Assembly (NCBI GenBank): GCA_020796225.1 | Contig: CM036767.1 | Location: 13,048,927-13,112,926 of the forward strand | DNA length: 64,000 nt | Direction: 5' to 3' | From: Arion vulgaris | Taxonomy: Eukaryota; Mollusca; Gastropoda; Stylommatophora; Arionidae | Shown: positions 21,961 through 32,445 of the stretch, piece by piece | Numbering within the stretch: the first letter of the stretch is position 1 | How the letters are laid out: every line of letters begins with the position of its first letter | Made by a program: the position numbers and the translations under genes | Notes under the pieces: generated by a model | The model's input: the letters and a program-made list of their open reading frames with translations, nothing else | The model's database searches: none | What the model was told of the DNA's origin: nothing

Positions 21961-22440
21961 CATTGATGTTCAGATGTCTTTGCTTCACTGAGGTTCGGGT
22001 CTTTGTTTCACTGAGGCTCAGGTGTCTTGTTTCACTGAGGTTCAGGTGTCTTTGCTTCACTGAGGCTCAGGTGTCTTTGCTTCACTGAGTTCAGGCTCTT
22101 TGTTTCACTGAGGCTCAGACGCCTTTGTTTCACTGAGGTTCAGACGCCTTTGTTTCACTGAGGTTCAGACGTCTTTGTTTCACTGAGGCTCAGACGTCTT
22201 TGTTTCACTGAGGCTCAGACGCCTTTGTTTCACTGAGGTTCGGGTGCCTTTGTTTCACTGAGGTTCAGACGCCTTTGTTTCACTGAGGTTCAGATGTCCT
22301 TTGTTCACTGAGGTTCAGATGTCTTTGCTTCACTGAGGTTCAGACACCTTTGCTTCACTGAGGTTTAAATGTCTTTGTTTCACTGAGGATCAGACCTTGC
22401 TTCACTGAGGTCTCAGAGCTTTTAGTTTCAATGAGAAGGT
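21955..22440. repeat. 25-bp minisatellite, block 1
   Basis: About 19 units of TTTGTTTCACTGAGGTTCAG plus ACGCC or ATGTC. Sub-variants (GCTCAG/GTTCAG, ACGCC/ATGTC) alternate. It begins directly next to the right arm of the inverted repeat. Confidence 0.9.
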
Positions 22441-22690
22441 TCTAGAAGCCTCAGTTACACAGATGTTCTGGGTGTTTTATCTGATTATGAGGTTCATCAT
22501 CGCCTTTATTCACTGAGTGTTCGATCTGTTCTTATCTTTACCAGCCATACACTAATCAAATGTCTGTTTGATTACACTCATCTCGATGCCTTAAATGTTT
22601 GTGTTGGCAGTTCTCATTTTCACTGTCAGTGTGTAGATTAGTTCTTGCCTATCCAGCACAAAGTAGGTTCCGTGTTGAATTCACGTTCAA
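22441..22690 (+). repeat. Degraded copy of the block at 23030-23340
   Basis: It has the same word order as 23030-23340 (TGAGGTTCATCATC, TCTTTACCAGC, GGCAGTTCTCATTTTCAC, AGTAGGTTCCGTGTTGAATT) but with many small deletions. It separates the two minisatellite blocks. Confidence 0.65.
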
Positions 22691-22945
22691 GAACTGCTTC
22701 TGATCACTAGGTTCAGATGCCTTGTTTCACGAGGCTAGATGTCTTTGCTTCACTGAGGTTTAAATGTCTTTGTTTCACTGAGGCTCGGATGTCTTTGCTT
22801 CACTGAGGTTTAAATGTCTTTGTTTCACTGAGGCTCGGATGTCTTTGCTTCATTGAAGTTCAGATGTCTTTACTTCACTGAGGCCCAGATGTCTTTACTT
22901 CACTGAGGATCAGATACATTCGCTTCACTGAGGCTCAATAGACAA
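22691..22945. repeat. 25-bp minisatellite, block 2
   Basis: About 9 more units of the same CACTGAGG family (GTTTAAATGTCTTTG and GCTCGGATGTCTTTG variants). Confidence 0.85.
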
Positions 22946-23089
22946 GAGCGATTATTAAACACAGTTATTATCAAATGGATACGAATGGTTCAACTTTATG
23001 AAGAGTCCCCAAGAATTAAACAGCAGATGTTAACTGCGGACACTGTTTATATCTGATTAGTGAGGTTCATCATCACAGCACTCCTTATT

Positions 23090-23585
23090 CCGATAAGTGC
23101 TTCGATCTCGTTCTCAATATCTTTACCAGCGCATAACGACTAATCACAACCCGTTCTGTATTGATTAAAACACATCTATCTCGTGCCTCTAACAAAGTGT
23201 TTGTGTTTGGCAGTTCTCATTTTCACCCTGATCTCAGTGTAAGTGAGATTGAGTTCTATCAGCCTATCGCAAACGGACAACAAAAAGTAGGTTCCGTGTT
23301 GAATTAGAGCACGTAAAAGAACCACTGGCAGTTCAAAATCGAGAAGAACAGGCTGTAAAGCCGCTGCCTAGGCAAAATTCATTAAAAAGATTAAAATAGT
23401 ATTCCTACATACATATCTTCACCATCTTCAAAATTACATCGTGAACCCTCACCGGTGCTACGGAGTTCGTGCACTGCAGCTGAGATCTTCCTGTGTAAGA
23501 AAGAGATCGGAGCACACATGGTTACGCACCGAAGTGAAATAATGATGGTCCTATTAATCAATAAACATAGGGCCTTCTACTAATG
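23090..23585 (+). mobile_element. SINE-B, plus orientation
   Basis: It contains AAGTAGGTTCCGTGTTGAATT, AAGCCGCTGCCTAGGC, GGTGCTACGGAGTTCGTGCAC and ends GTGAAATAATGATGG. The head side is blurred by the neighbouring duplicated block. Confidence 0.75.
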
Positions 23586-23642
23586 ACTCCAGCTACAGGT
23601 GGCTAGGGATAGACTAATAACAGCTATAGGTCTGATGTATAA

Positions 23643-23852
23643 TTTTTTTTTTCCGATCCAGAAACACTTGAGCTTTTCATCTCTTCATCTCGGTGCCATG
23701 GACATCGTAACCCTTCGGTTCGGTGCCACGAACACCGTAAATCTGGGGAATCTGTGGCTTTTTCTGCCATCCCGCGGAATTGAACCCGCACACACAGAGG
23801 GATAGTCACCCGTAGTCCAACGCGCTACGAACACGCTGAGCAGACGGGGCTG
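23643..23852 (-). mobile_element. SINE-A
   Basis: Minus-strand copy: poly-A side TTTTTTTTCCGATCCAG at the left, B-box complement GGAATTGAACCC, head ACACGCTGAGCAGACGGGC. Confidence 0.85.
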
Positions 23853-23869
23853 ATGTATCATTAAAACCA

Positions 23870-24125
23870 GACGCCCGAGTGGTTACCGGGGCCCAAATTT
23901 GGGGTGTAAAGAATAGAACCACTGTTACCTGCCATTTCATGTCGCAGGAGGTGACTAAGGAGTTTTGGCTGAAATCGGATGCACGTGTCCTAAATGTGTA
24001 CAAGTCTATGCGTTTAGGAGCCTACTAAACCAATATGTAACGTATACACGTTCTTGGCAAAGATCAAACATGTCACAAAGAGTGATTAAAATTGGTCGAA
24101 AGAACGAACGCAAAGAAGAAGCAGA
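23870..24125 (+). mobile_element. SINE-F, nearly full length
   Basis: Head GCCCGAGTGGTTACCGGGG, body CAATATGTAACGTATACACG and AGAGTGATTAAAATTGG, tail AAAGAAGAAGCAGAAG. Confidence 0.85.
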
Positions 24126-24179
24126 AGATCAGAATTGTTTGTTTGTTATGTAGAAGATAAGCATCAGGTTGCACGACAA

Positions 24180-24745
24180 GATAAATAACTCTGAAGTACT
24201 GCAACGTGCAAACTTGTATTCCATCATGGGCATGCTCAGCAGTAGAAGAATTAGATGACTATAGCATGTGCGAAGAATGGTGGTATTTCAAAACAAATGT
24301 TGTTCTGTGAACTTTCGGAGTGGAAGAAGTACAAAGGCAGACCACTGCTCAGATATAAAGATCGTATGTGTGGTGCCGGGGCCCGCAAGGCAAGCAAAGA
24401 ATAGCACCACTGCGACCTACAATGTATGTCGTAAGAGGCGCCTGATGTAGACACTAGGGATGCTACCCTAGTAAATAAAAAACAGAGCAGAAATCAGATG
24501 TGCTGGCCTACCTGTAGGCGCACAATTGGCACAACATAAAATCACTCTTAGGCTCAGATCACATACACATCCCACAGAGTGGTTGACAGGTGGTCGATAT
24601 GGAGCGTTGGAAGAAGAAGAAAGAAGATAAAAGGATGTCTGCAAGGCCTCAATGAAGAACTTCTCTATCTGTCCCAGCAAATGGGTAAAAAACTAGCTGA
24701 TGATCGAGATTTATGGAAAACAACATTACGCAAAGGTCATCATCA
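24180..24745 (+). pseudogene. LINE ORF2 C-terminus split by SINE-E
   Basis: 24180-24366 encodes VLQRANLYSIMGMLSSRRIR and MVVFQNKCC, and 24620-24745 continues KGCLQGLNEELLYLS and LADDRDLWKTTLRKG. SINE-E at 24367-24619 separates them. It is the same LINE type as at 20880. Confidence 0.75.
24367..24619 (+). mobile_element. SINE-E copy
   Basis: Head TGTGGTGCCGGGGCCCGC, core GCCTACCTGTAGGCGCAC, tail GGAGCGTTGGAAGAAGAAG. Confidence 0.85.
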
Positions 24746-25200
24746 TCAGATACCTTGCCGGCTGGTTTATGCGATTATAGATCTCCACAAATCTCTGTCT
24801 TTGGTGTTTGCTATCAACTCAGATGTTAACGCTCTACCGTGCCATGAAGTCAGGCTATCCCAAATTTTTCTCTCTGTCTTCTTCTGTCTCATCTACCCTC
24901 GATTTTTACCGGTTGTCACAATGATGTGTTCTAAACCTCCCCTCCTCATCACATGCCCGAAAAATGATGATTGACTGCCTCTTTCTTATATTGATGATAA
25001 GCCTTCTCTGTGTCTTGATCTCATTCAATACGTCAACATTAGTCATTTTAGCAGTCCATGTGATTCTCACCAGTCTTCTGTAATACCACATTTCTGTGGC
25101 CCTCAGTCATTTTTCGATCAGTGTGTTCATTGTCTATGACTCGCATCCGTATGTCAGTATTCAAAGGTGCAGAATCTTTTGAAGAGAGACTTATGGATGA
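24746..25200 (-). pseudogene. RTE-like LINE C-terminal remnant
   Basis: The minus strand reads MWYYRRLVRITWTAKMTNVD and VLNEIKTQRRLI, the 'YRRxLRISWTxKxTNxxVL' motif. An ATCATCATCAGATA tail marks the 3' end at the left. Confidence 0.75.
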
Positions 25201-25299
25201 GCCGAGAGACAAGAGAGACGAGCGAAAACTCAGAAGTTGTCACGGTGAAATACTTGACAATTGACCGTCTATAAAGACGAAAAAGGCCATATATATTTT

Positions 25300-25440
25300 T
25301 TATATATATAGAGAGAGGACTAACATCTCTTTAAGCCGAGGCACGACCTCTCAACGTAAGGACGAGTCTTATTTTGGTTATATCAGAACGTAGAGCCAAC
25401 AAACATATAAAAATTAACTCCTTTAGGAGAATCACATTAA
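25300..25440. repeat. Dispersed repeat L, copy 1
   Basis: It shares CTCTTTAAGCCGAGGCACG, TTTTGGTTATATCAGA and ATTAACTCCTTTAGGAGAAT with 30135-30275. Unknown class. Confidence 0.6.
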
Positions 25441-25483
25441 TTAAGATAAGAATTACTATCTAGCATGATCTTTAATAGTCGAA

Positions 25484-25556
25484 TCCTCGGTAGTATAGTG
25501 GTAAGTATCCCCGCCTGTCACGCGGAAGACCGGGGTTCGATTCCCGCCGGGAGGAT
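25484..25556 (+). tRNA. tRNA-Asp(GUC)-like, degenerate
   Basis: TCCTCGGTAGTATAGTGG starts a D-arm, CCTGTCACG carries anticodon GTC, and GGTTCGATTCCC is a perfect B-box. Compared with animal tRNA-Asp, the T-stem 3' side has one C fewer, position 43 is A (C-A mismatch in the anticodon stem), and the last acceptor pairs are off. It may be a pseudogene or a tRNA-Asp-headed SINE. Confidence 0.6.
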
Positions 25557-25564
25557 TAGTTTTT

Positions 25565-25740
25565 TTGACGTGGAACCCAGGTACAAAATATTCGGAATCA
25601 TAATTGGAATCCACTAGAAAAATTAAAATAAATAAATTCCTACAAAATATTTTCACCATTTTCTAAATTATATCGGCGGCTCGTTGCTAGTGCTTTGGAA
25701 TCCATAAAAGTAGACTGCAAAGCTGCAACCTTGTTAGAAC
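25565..25740 (+). mobile_element. SINE-B remnant
   Basis: AAATTCCTACAAAATATTTT, CACCATTTTCTAAATTATATCG and GGCTCGTTGCTAGTGC align with SINE-B copies at 23400-23470 and 34530-34580. Diverged. Confidence 0.55.
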
Positions 25741-26030
25741 TCATTACAAGATTAACATTTAAAAAACTGTCGTTACTGAAATGTAGTACCGCTTTTTAGG
25801 GCGGTGTAGGACAAGTGGTACGGGAGCATAAGGAATTTATGAACGAGAGCCTGTTCAGGTTAGGATTCTTCATTTATGCCCGCAAGAGAAAAAAAATCCT
25901 TGGCTTTGCAGTGAACTGAACACGGGTCTCCCGAGTAAGTTCCATAAATCTACAATGTTGCAGACTTAGTAAACTTTGCTTTACAGTACTTCATAATGAC
26001 ACTAGTTATTTCTAAGCTGACAAAGATCAG
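25741..26030. other. No gene recognised
   Basis: Unassigned sequence. Confidence 0.4.
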
Positions 26031-26034
26031 TTTT

Positions 26035-26400
26035 ATTTTTGTACCAGGGCATGCAGGTGTAAGGGGAATGAACGTGCGGATAGGCTTGCAGGTATGGCTG
26101 CTGTCCAAAGCGGACGAGCAATGGACCAGGCTGATATTATAAATTCCTTAAGGGAGAGAGGGCGTGTACATGATTCACGTAATAGCGGTGCATCCACAAC
26201 ACTAACCAGACTGCAAGAACTCAAAGTTAAGTGTGGTGTAGCTCGACAAGAACGCTATGCTGGCAGACAAAGAAGAATTGTAAACCAACAAAGAACCGGT
26301 GTCGTTAGTCGCCACACGCTGATGGACATACTGAGGGAGAGATCGGAGCACTTATGGACTAATTTGTTCGACGTGCAGTGATGGTGATCCGACGACTAAA
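26035..26400 (+). pseudogene. LINE RNase H and C-terminal tail
   Basis: FVPGHAGV, then ERADRLAG after one frameshift, then AMDQADIINSLRERGR, LQELKVKCGVARQERYAGR and LMDILRERSEHLW. It is the same family as 18840 but a different subfamily. It ends CGACTAAACTAAACT. Confidence 0.85.
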
Positions 26401-26429
26401 CTAAACTAGTTATTTCTTCTTCACCCTTC

Positions 26430-26574
26430 GCCCCAGGGAGGATGTGTCCGCAACCAAGGCCTTCCAAGTCCGCATATCCAAGGCCATCTTTTCCAGATCT
26501 CCTCCTTGCAGGTTCCTTCTTCTTCCTTGGGTTGCGAGCTATCGATTTTCATGGTTGCAGTTTCTGTAGCTATC
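26430..26574 (-). pseudogene. LINE C-terminal remnant
   Basis: Reversed, it reads GGAAAAGATGGCC...TGCGGACACATCC, the same segment as the plus-strand debris at 6130-6210 (tryptophan/arginine-rich LINE tail). Confidence 0.5.
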
Positions 26575-26705
26575 TAGTGTTTTACGGTGTGGGGTAGCTA
26601 GCCCCACACCCAACCTTATTAGTTGCCACTTACGACATGCGTGGCAGATAACAGTGGTTCTATTCTTTACACCCCAATTTGGGTCCCGATAACTACTTGG
26701 GCGAC
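26575..26705 (-). mobile_element. SINE-F-like head
   Basis: CAGATAACAGTGGTTC, TTTACACCCCAATTTGGGTC and CGATAACTACTTGGGCGAC are the complement of the SINE-F head. Confidence 0.65.
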
Positions 26706-26779
26706 ACTAGCTATTTAATTACTCGTGATATATATTTACTTATATGTAGACCTCCTTTACGTTGGAAATTATGTTTTGA

Positions 26780-27200
26780 ATGCGGCCCCCCAGCAACATA
26801 AGACCGACTAGCTCAGACGGGTTTGTATATGTTTAATAGAACACTGTAAGCGTTTTTGTAATTTTATTCAATTCTATGAATCTATGGTTATTTATTGATG
26901 AAAAAGATAAATAATACTGATATTCCTTAGCTTTAAACTTAACTTGTAACACAAAAATATAACCTTGATTTATCATGCTGAGTTGCTTTTAAAATGAATT
27001 CGTTTTTATACAACAATACTGAAATGCGAGGTCACGCGATGGTTGCGGTCTTATTTCGTAGAATGTTTACCTGAGCCCACCGGCCGTATGTTATCGGAGG
27101 CCATGGTTTTGTAAATCGCTATTGATTGATGAAACTATGTCTTCCATGGGAAGTAAGCGTATAATTTATCAAGGGAATAGATATATTTCATTTATTTCCC
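26780..27200 (+). repeat. Dispersed repeat H, copy 1
   Basis: It aligns in order with 46650-46840 plus 47690-47950: GACTAGCTCAG, GTTTAATAGAACACTGTAAG, GGTTATTTATTG, AATAATACTGATATTCCTTAG, ATAACCTTG. It lacks the 19-bp minisatellite that splits the second copy. Confidence 0.7.
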
Positions 27201-27224
27201 CTTGATTTTAGCTTTTCAAATAGC

Positions 27225-27652
27225 TTGTCCTGAGCAGAACTTTGCCACCCCAACAGTCCTCCGGAATGTCTCTCTCTCATAGGCCAGATGTTCTGCCTCT
27301 GCAGGCGTCATGTTCAAACCATCAGTTACATCATGAATCCATCTTCTCCGTGGTCTTCCTCATCTTCTCTTTGCCGGTATGCCTCCTTCCATGATGGTCT
27401 TCTCAGCCCTTCATGTCTTTTTATATCCAAAATATCTCAATTTTCTCTTTCTTTTTGTAGCATCAGCCAGTTTTCTTTGATTTTGAATTCTTTCTATATA
27501 GATCTATTTGTTCCCTTCTCTGTCCATAATATACGGAGAACTCTTCTGTAACACATATATTCAAAAGCACATATATGTTTTTTCACTGCTTTATTAAATG
27601 TCCATGCTTCCCCCATACGTTGCCACTTGGAATATGCATGCTCTTAGTATTC
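27225..27652 (-). pseudogene. RTE-like LINE remnant split by a PLE foldback
   Basis: Reversed, it contains ATACCGGCAAAGAGAAGATG (PAKRR motif), GATGGATTCATGATG, and the LKIKENWLMLQKE-like and TFNKAV-type segments. It continues at 28145-28160. The same LINE family is at 34925, 60230, 61905 and 62435. Confidence 0.75.
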
Positions 27653-28129
27653 AGTATATATATATGGAACTGCAGTAAAACTATTTGATTGGCAAAACAC
27701 GTAATTACAAAGTACTGTAGTTTTACAAATTACAAAAACAATGACAAAATACAGCAACGTTTCGACCAACAAGGCCTTTATCAAGCAAACGAACAAATGC
27801 TTCTTAGTACTTTCTCTTCCCTGCTTTGTAATCTATATGGGTATATGTTGCATGTATTCAAGTTATATATTTACTAGATGTTTCATTGTTTCTTTTCCTT
27901 TCTATTTCTAGTTTTTATGTGTGTTTTTGTGTTACATTTATTTCGTTATTCGTTTTTATTCAGATTTTCCTTAGATACGTTTGTATTTGGTCGTCCATTT
28001 GTGTTTCATTTTAATTTGTCACTCCTGTTTGTTCGTTTGCTTGATAAAGGCCTTGTTGGTCGAAACGTTGCTGTATTTTGTCATTGTTTTTGTAATTTGT
28101 AAAACTACAGTACTTTGTAATTACGTGTT
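27653..28129. mobile_element. PLE foldback element, 477 bp, with 15-bp target duplication
   Basis: Arms 27696-27797 and 28028-28129 are perfect 102-bp inverted copies of the PLE terminal segment and surround a 230-bp T-rich spacer. The direct repeat ATGCTCTTAGTATTC flanks it at 27638-27652 and 28130-28144. Each arm carries the ribozyme-like hairpin GATAAAGGCC, TTGTT, GGTCGAAACG. There is no coding capacity. Confidence 0.85.
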
Positions 28130-28159
28130 ATGCTCTTAGTATTCTGATCTTTGTTTGGA

Positions 28160-29310
28160 CTATCACCGACAGGCAAAATACTAAACATGATTATATAAGA
28201 CAGATTTAAATAGGCCGCAGATAAACAACTGAAAGAAGAACAGGCAGCGTTTCGCAAGAATAGATCCTGCACAGACAAGATAGCTACACTGTGCATTATA
28301 GTAGAGCAAAGCTTAGAGTGGAACTCATCACTATGCTTGGATTTTGTGGAATGTGAAAAGACGTTTGATAATCTAGATCAGGGTTTCGCAAAGTGGGCGG
28401 TACCGCCCCGTGGCGCTGAAGCGTTCTAGGGTGGGAGGGTGGGAGGTAGTGGATTCAGAAGAATTTGGGGGTGTTCAGGCGATTAGGGGTCGGTGGCTCC
28501 TTAATGAAGAAATTAATAATAAATATTTTAAAATACATTATTTTCGTGATTTTGCGATTGAATAATCATTTAAAATTTGAATTCTACATTTTAATTCATC
28601 TTATGCCCGTCTTACACGATCCATTTTTGAAATCAATTTTCTATTTCATGAATATAATCATTTGAAAATTGACCACGTATTACAGAAATATATATCAATT
28701 TTCTATGTCAAAGAGAAAATAGAGCATGTATATATGTGGGAGGGGCGTTGGCAAACTGTTATAATGTAGAGGGGGTTACAAAGTTTATGTTGTGCAAAGT
28801 GGGCGGTGGGCCGAAAAGTTTGGGAATCTATGGTCTAGATAGAGTGTCGTTCTGGAAACTATTAAAATACAATGGAGTTCCTCCCAAGATTGCAAACTTA
28901 CTAAAGAACACATATGAAGGAATGAAATGCAGTCATCTATGTCAATTGACTGAATCCTTTGAGATATGAACGAGAGAAGAAAGGGGGCGCTACATGGATG
29001 TCTTTTATCATCGTTCCTGTTCTTACTGATCATAGATTGGATCATTAAGTCAACAACAACAACAGATAACAGATTTGGAATACAATGGGCACTTATGAAA
29101 CAGTTAGAATACCTGGATTTTGCAGATGGCCTGGAACTGCTGTCCCACAATTCTGCAGAAATGACCCCCGAGAGTATTGCACAAAGCACAAACTCTGTAG
29201 CTCCAGAAGCAATGATACAGATCTCTGAAAAATGAATCATGAACAAAGCGGTGCTGTCCTGGTTCGATTCCACATCCTTCTGAACGTTATATAACGACTT
29301 AACCAAGTAG
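28160..29310 (+). pseudogene. LINE reverse transcriptase fragment split by a hAT element
   Basis: 28200-28378 encodes LKEEQAAFRKNRSCTDKIAT and LDFVECEKTFDNLD (RT motifs: 'QAGFRxxRSCxDqI', 'DFxKAFDxxd'). 28833-29310 continues DRVSFWKLLKYNGVPPKI, NLLKNTYEGMKC, then frameshifted LEYLDFADGLELLSHNS, where the catalytic FADD has become FADG. Broken and inactive. Confidence 0.85.
28379..28832. mobile_element. hAT-type non-autonomous element, 454 bp
   Basis: Left end CAGGGTTTCGCAAAGTGGG. The right end reversed is CATAGATTCCCAAACTTTTC, an imperfect TIR. Flanks ATCTAGAT and GTCTAGAT match in 7 of 8 positions. It interrupts the LINE RT. Confidence 0.7.
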
Positions 29311-29499
29311 CCACAGAGGCCTCAACAGTGACCGCTCACAATATGATCGTGACATCGTGAGGATGACAAGTGTGTAGTATTCATATACTAAGTTATATCA
29401 AAATAATAAAATCAAGACATGAGGTAATAAACGTCTGTCAGTAAGAGTTTCTCTGCTATTGTAGACTGCTTAACCTTCTCATGGATGCATTTTGGAATG

Positions 29500-29830
29500 G
29501 TATCGTCTTGTCATCAGTACACATTTTTCACCCGGCATAGACAAAACATGGAGAGCGGCAGTGACTTCTTCTTCTTCTTTGTCGTCACACTGCTACCGGG
29601 TTGTTGCTCAGTGTCGTGGTTTTCTGTTTTTGTCTTGCGCTGTTCTGGTGGCTTGTGTGATTGTTATCTTTGCTCTTTCACAGGATTCTGCTACGCCATC
29701 TAACCATCTTTTCCGTGGTCTTTCTCTTGCCTTCTTTCCGATGTTCTGTTGTAGAAGACTCTGTATACTGTGGAGTTTGGATGCATTCTTATTAAGTGGC
29801 CAAACCACTTAATTCTTTGTTTCTTCAACT
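29500..29830 (-). pseudogene. RTE-like LINE C-terminal remnant
   Basis: The minus strand reads WPLNKNASKLHSIQSLLQQN, ARERPRKRWLDGVAESCERA and TRTAQDKNRKPRH, then the 3'UTR. A plus-strand sister is at 53060-53375. Confidence 0.8.
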
Positions 29831-30134
29831 TTCTTTCTTATGCTGATGTTGGTGATTCTGTCTTCAAATATGATGGATCAAAAGATGGATCAAAGAGAAG
29901 AGAAACACTATATTGTATGGGATCGATATTGTATATCGAGACAAAAGAGAGTGCCGAAAGAGCATCTTCTACATCAGCTCCAGCCTTCAGTTTCACCTGG
30001 CGGAACTATGGCAAGGATTGACACTCCATAATAGGATACTAGACTAACTAGAGCCGCAACATACGATATGAGTCAGCACACAACACACTACGTGACGCAA
30101 AACCCATTGTCTCATGAGACACAGAGGCCGGTAG
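29831..30134. other. No gene recognised
   Basis: Frames of up to 83 codons without recognised domains. Confidence 0.35.
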
Positions 30135-30275
30135 TTTGGTCGGGGATTAAAGCCTCTTTAAACCGAGGCACGCCCTTTCAACCTAAGGCGAATCTTTTAT
30201 TGGTTATATATCAGAGCGTGTAGGTCAAGAAACATGAAAAATAAGAATTAACTCCTTTCGGAGAATCCAGAAGTG
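30135..30275. repeat. Dispersed repeat L, copy 2
   Basis: It matches 25300-25440 in order (AAACCGAGGCACGCCC, TTGGTTATATATCAGAG, ATTAACTCCTTTCGGAGAAT). Confidence 0.6.
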
Positions 30276-31015
30276 ATTTAAAGTACAGCGACTGGTGATG
30301 ATGACGGACTGATAAGTATAATAATTACAATTAATATCGCGAAATGAGAAAAATACGTAAATAATTAATGATCACAAAATCAAAATGTTTGTCGACGCCA
30401 GGAATCGAAAGTAGAAATAGTTATTAATAGTTTTGTATTATCATCGTTACCTTGATCCTGACACAGCGAACATACACAGAGACATGATCGTTACAGAAAG
30501 TTGACATTTAAATGGTGAGTGTTTAATGAAAGGAAACAGTTACTTGTTCGCCAGTCTTAAAGTTCAAGAATCAATTTAACACGAACAAGTTAAACTCTAA
30601 TAATTATAGTTAATTAATAATAATCATGAAATTGAAATAATGATTTATTTTTACGTCGTTAAACTTACAAGTAACAATCATGTCAATTATTGTTGAGTGT
30701 TGATGAGATCAGTCATATTCAACATGCCAATAACTGGGAGCAATAACTGTAATGAATCTAATCTTTAATTGTTACATAAAATTTGTACATATTGAACTAG
30801 CATTGAGTTGAGTGACATTGAATGTGAGATTGATTTTGGTGATTGATTTCATGTTGCGCATGATAATTAATGAGATAAACCAAGTGAATTAGTATTACAT
30901 AGACCAGGAGAGTGAACAATTTAACTGTATTGTAATTATATTGTGATTAATTTGACATATGCATACTGAGTATACTGAGTATAATTATAATACAGTTGCA
31001 GCTAGAAGTCAGTTT
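30276..31015. other. AT-rich unassigned sequence
   Basis: Very AT-rich, with no frame above 60 codons, RNA gene or recognised repeat. At 31020-31055 a 35-bp scrap of LINE RNase H (GGGCATGCAGGCATTTGTGG) abuts a (TC)n run at 31062-31084. Confidence 0.4.
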
Positions 31016-31084
31016 GTTAGTCCTGGGCATGCAGGCATTTGTGGCAATGAGAGAGCGCCAGCTTGCATCTCTCTCTCTCTCTCT

Positions 31085-31780
31085 CTTGCCTTTTAACCCG
31101 GATTGGGGCATAGGCCCTCAACCAACTCATGCCAAGTCTTCCTATCTCTAGCTATCTCCTGAAGCTCCCTCCGGCTCTTCTTTATATAGTTTAACTCCAA
31201 ATCTCGTTTCCATGTATTTCTCAGTCTGCCCTCTTTTGCTGTCCTTGCGGGTTCCAGGAAAGGACCCTTCTTGTTATATTCCCTCAGGTTTTGGAAAGTA
31301 TGTCCTATCCAGTGCAGGCGTCTTTTTTAACCTCTTGGTTCACTCGAATCTGTCTTGTTCTCTCCATAAGTTCCTCATTTGTGATCCTATCATACCATCT
31401 TATTCCATCTATTCTGCACAGACACCAGTTGATGAATGTTTGCAATTTATACGCTATTGTTTTATTAGTTCTCTTCTGACCCATACAGTAGAACTGCTTT
31501 AACATTGGAGTTAAATATCCGAATTTTTGTTATAGATTTGATTTCTTTAGACTTCCATGTTTCCCAGTGTGATGAAAGCCCCTCTTGCCTTCTGTATTCT
31601 TATTTTAACATCTCTATCTGTTCCACCCTCTTTGTCTACATTGCTGCCCAAATATGTGTATGATTCTACCTCTTGAAGTGGGATTTTACCCAGGAGATCG
31701 GATTGTCGTTGCTTGGTTAATTCTCATTATCTTTGTCTTTCCCTTATGAATGTTTAGCCATAGTTGTTGGGACTTTAGGC
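31085..31780 (-). pseudogene. RTE-like LINE remnant
   Basis: The minus strand reads YKLQTFINWCLCRIDGIRW, DRITNEELMERTRQI, the 'KLQxFINrCLRxIxGIRWpDxIsNEeL' motif. It is preceded (higher coordinates) by the surface-tension stretch STSEVDTxNYLG in broken frames. A related 3' piece is at 59835-60047. Confidence 0.8.
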
Positions 31781-31784
31781 TTGC

Positions 31785-32050
31785 ATTAACAGCATTGATT
31801 GTCGGGGAGTTGAGGATGAATAAGGGGGGATGTTCTTAATCTCTTGACGACCACCTATTGAATGAGGACAATAAAATTGATGTTGAACCTATCCAGTGAT
31901 TTAAGGGACATTGTACTAGTAAAACGGGATGCCTGAAGGGCAGAGTGAGGAGTGTGTTTAACCAGGAGCCACAAAACCATCAGTATGTATACCCTCAACA
32001 CCTGTTGGGGGGGGTGGGGTGACTGAGCACTTATGGGTTTGCCCGGTGTG
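31785..32050 (+). mobile_element. 3' end of the RNase H-bearing LINE
   Basis: ATTGATTGTCGGGGAGTTGA, GGACATTGTACTAGTAAAAC, GTGTTTAACCAGGAGCCAC and GGGTGACTGAGCACTTATGG are colinear with the copies at 15438 and 35546. Confidence 0.75.
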
Positions 32051-32164
32051 CTGTGACGTCAGTTCAGAACCAGTGCGACTATTAGAAATTTGTTTAAACT
32101 TTTACTTGCCTGGTAGGACTTGCTATATGCATATCCTTTCCAACTTTTGCCTTGTTTAGTTTTG

Positions 32165-32415
32165 TCAAACAGAGCAATGGCGAAACACGTGAAAACATAG
32201 TACTGTAGTTTACAAAATACAAAAACAATACTGAGGAACGTTTTGACCAAAAGGCCTTTATCAAGCAAAGGATACAACAGAAGTGAGAAATTCACTTCTT
32301 GCACAGAACATATAGAATCAGACAATAAATGTTATATTGAATAAATGAATATTGTTTTTGTATTTTGTAAAACTACAGTACTTTTTTACTTGTTTCGCCA
32401 TTGCTACATAGTTTG
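32165..32415. mobile_element. PLE foldback, asymmetric
   Basis: The left arm from 32172 has the full terminal segment including AGGAACGTTTTGACCAAAAG (hairpin core mutated). The right arm (32345-32415) keeps only the outer part ending CGCCATTGCTACATAGTTTG. The arms are inverted. Confidence 0.75.
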
Positions 32416-32445
32416 ACTGCAGTCTTCCCTTATATCAAACAGCTA

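Noticed and set aside
21955..22940. CRISPR-like regularly spaced repeats
   Set aside because: Units are contiguous with no unique spacers, and the genome is eukaryotic.
26094..26381. Stand-alone host RNase H gene
   Set aside because: It lacks the first catalytic motifs and shows the LINE C-terminal 'RSEHLW' tail.
28965..29306. Overlapping opposite-strand frame of 173 codons at 28785-29306
   Set aside because: Antisense of LINE RT and hAT sequence; no domain.
31212..31502. Plus-strand membrane-like frame
   Set aside because: The minus strand encodes clear LINE motifs (KLQTFIN..CL, NEELMERT), so the plus frame is its shadow.
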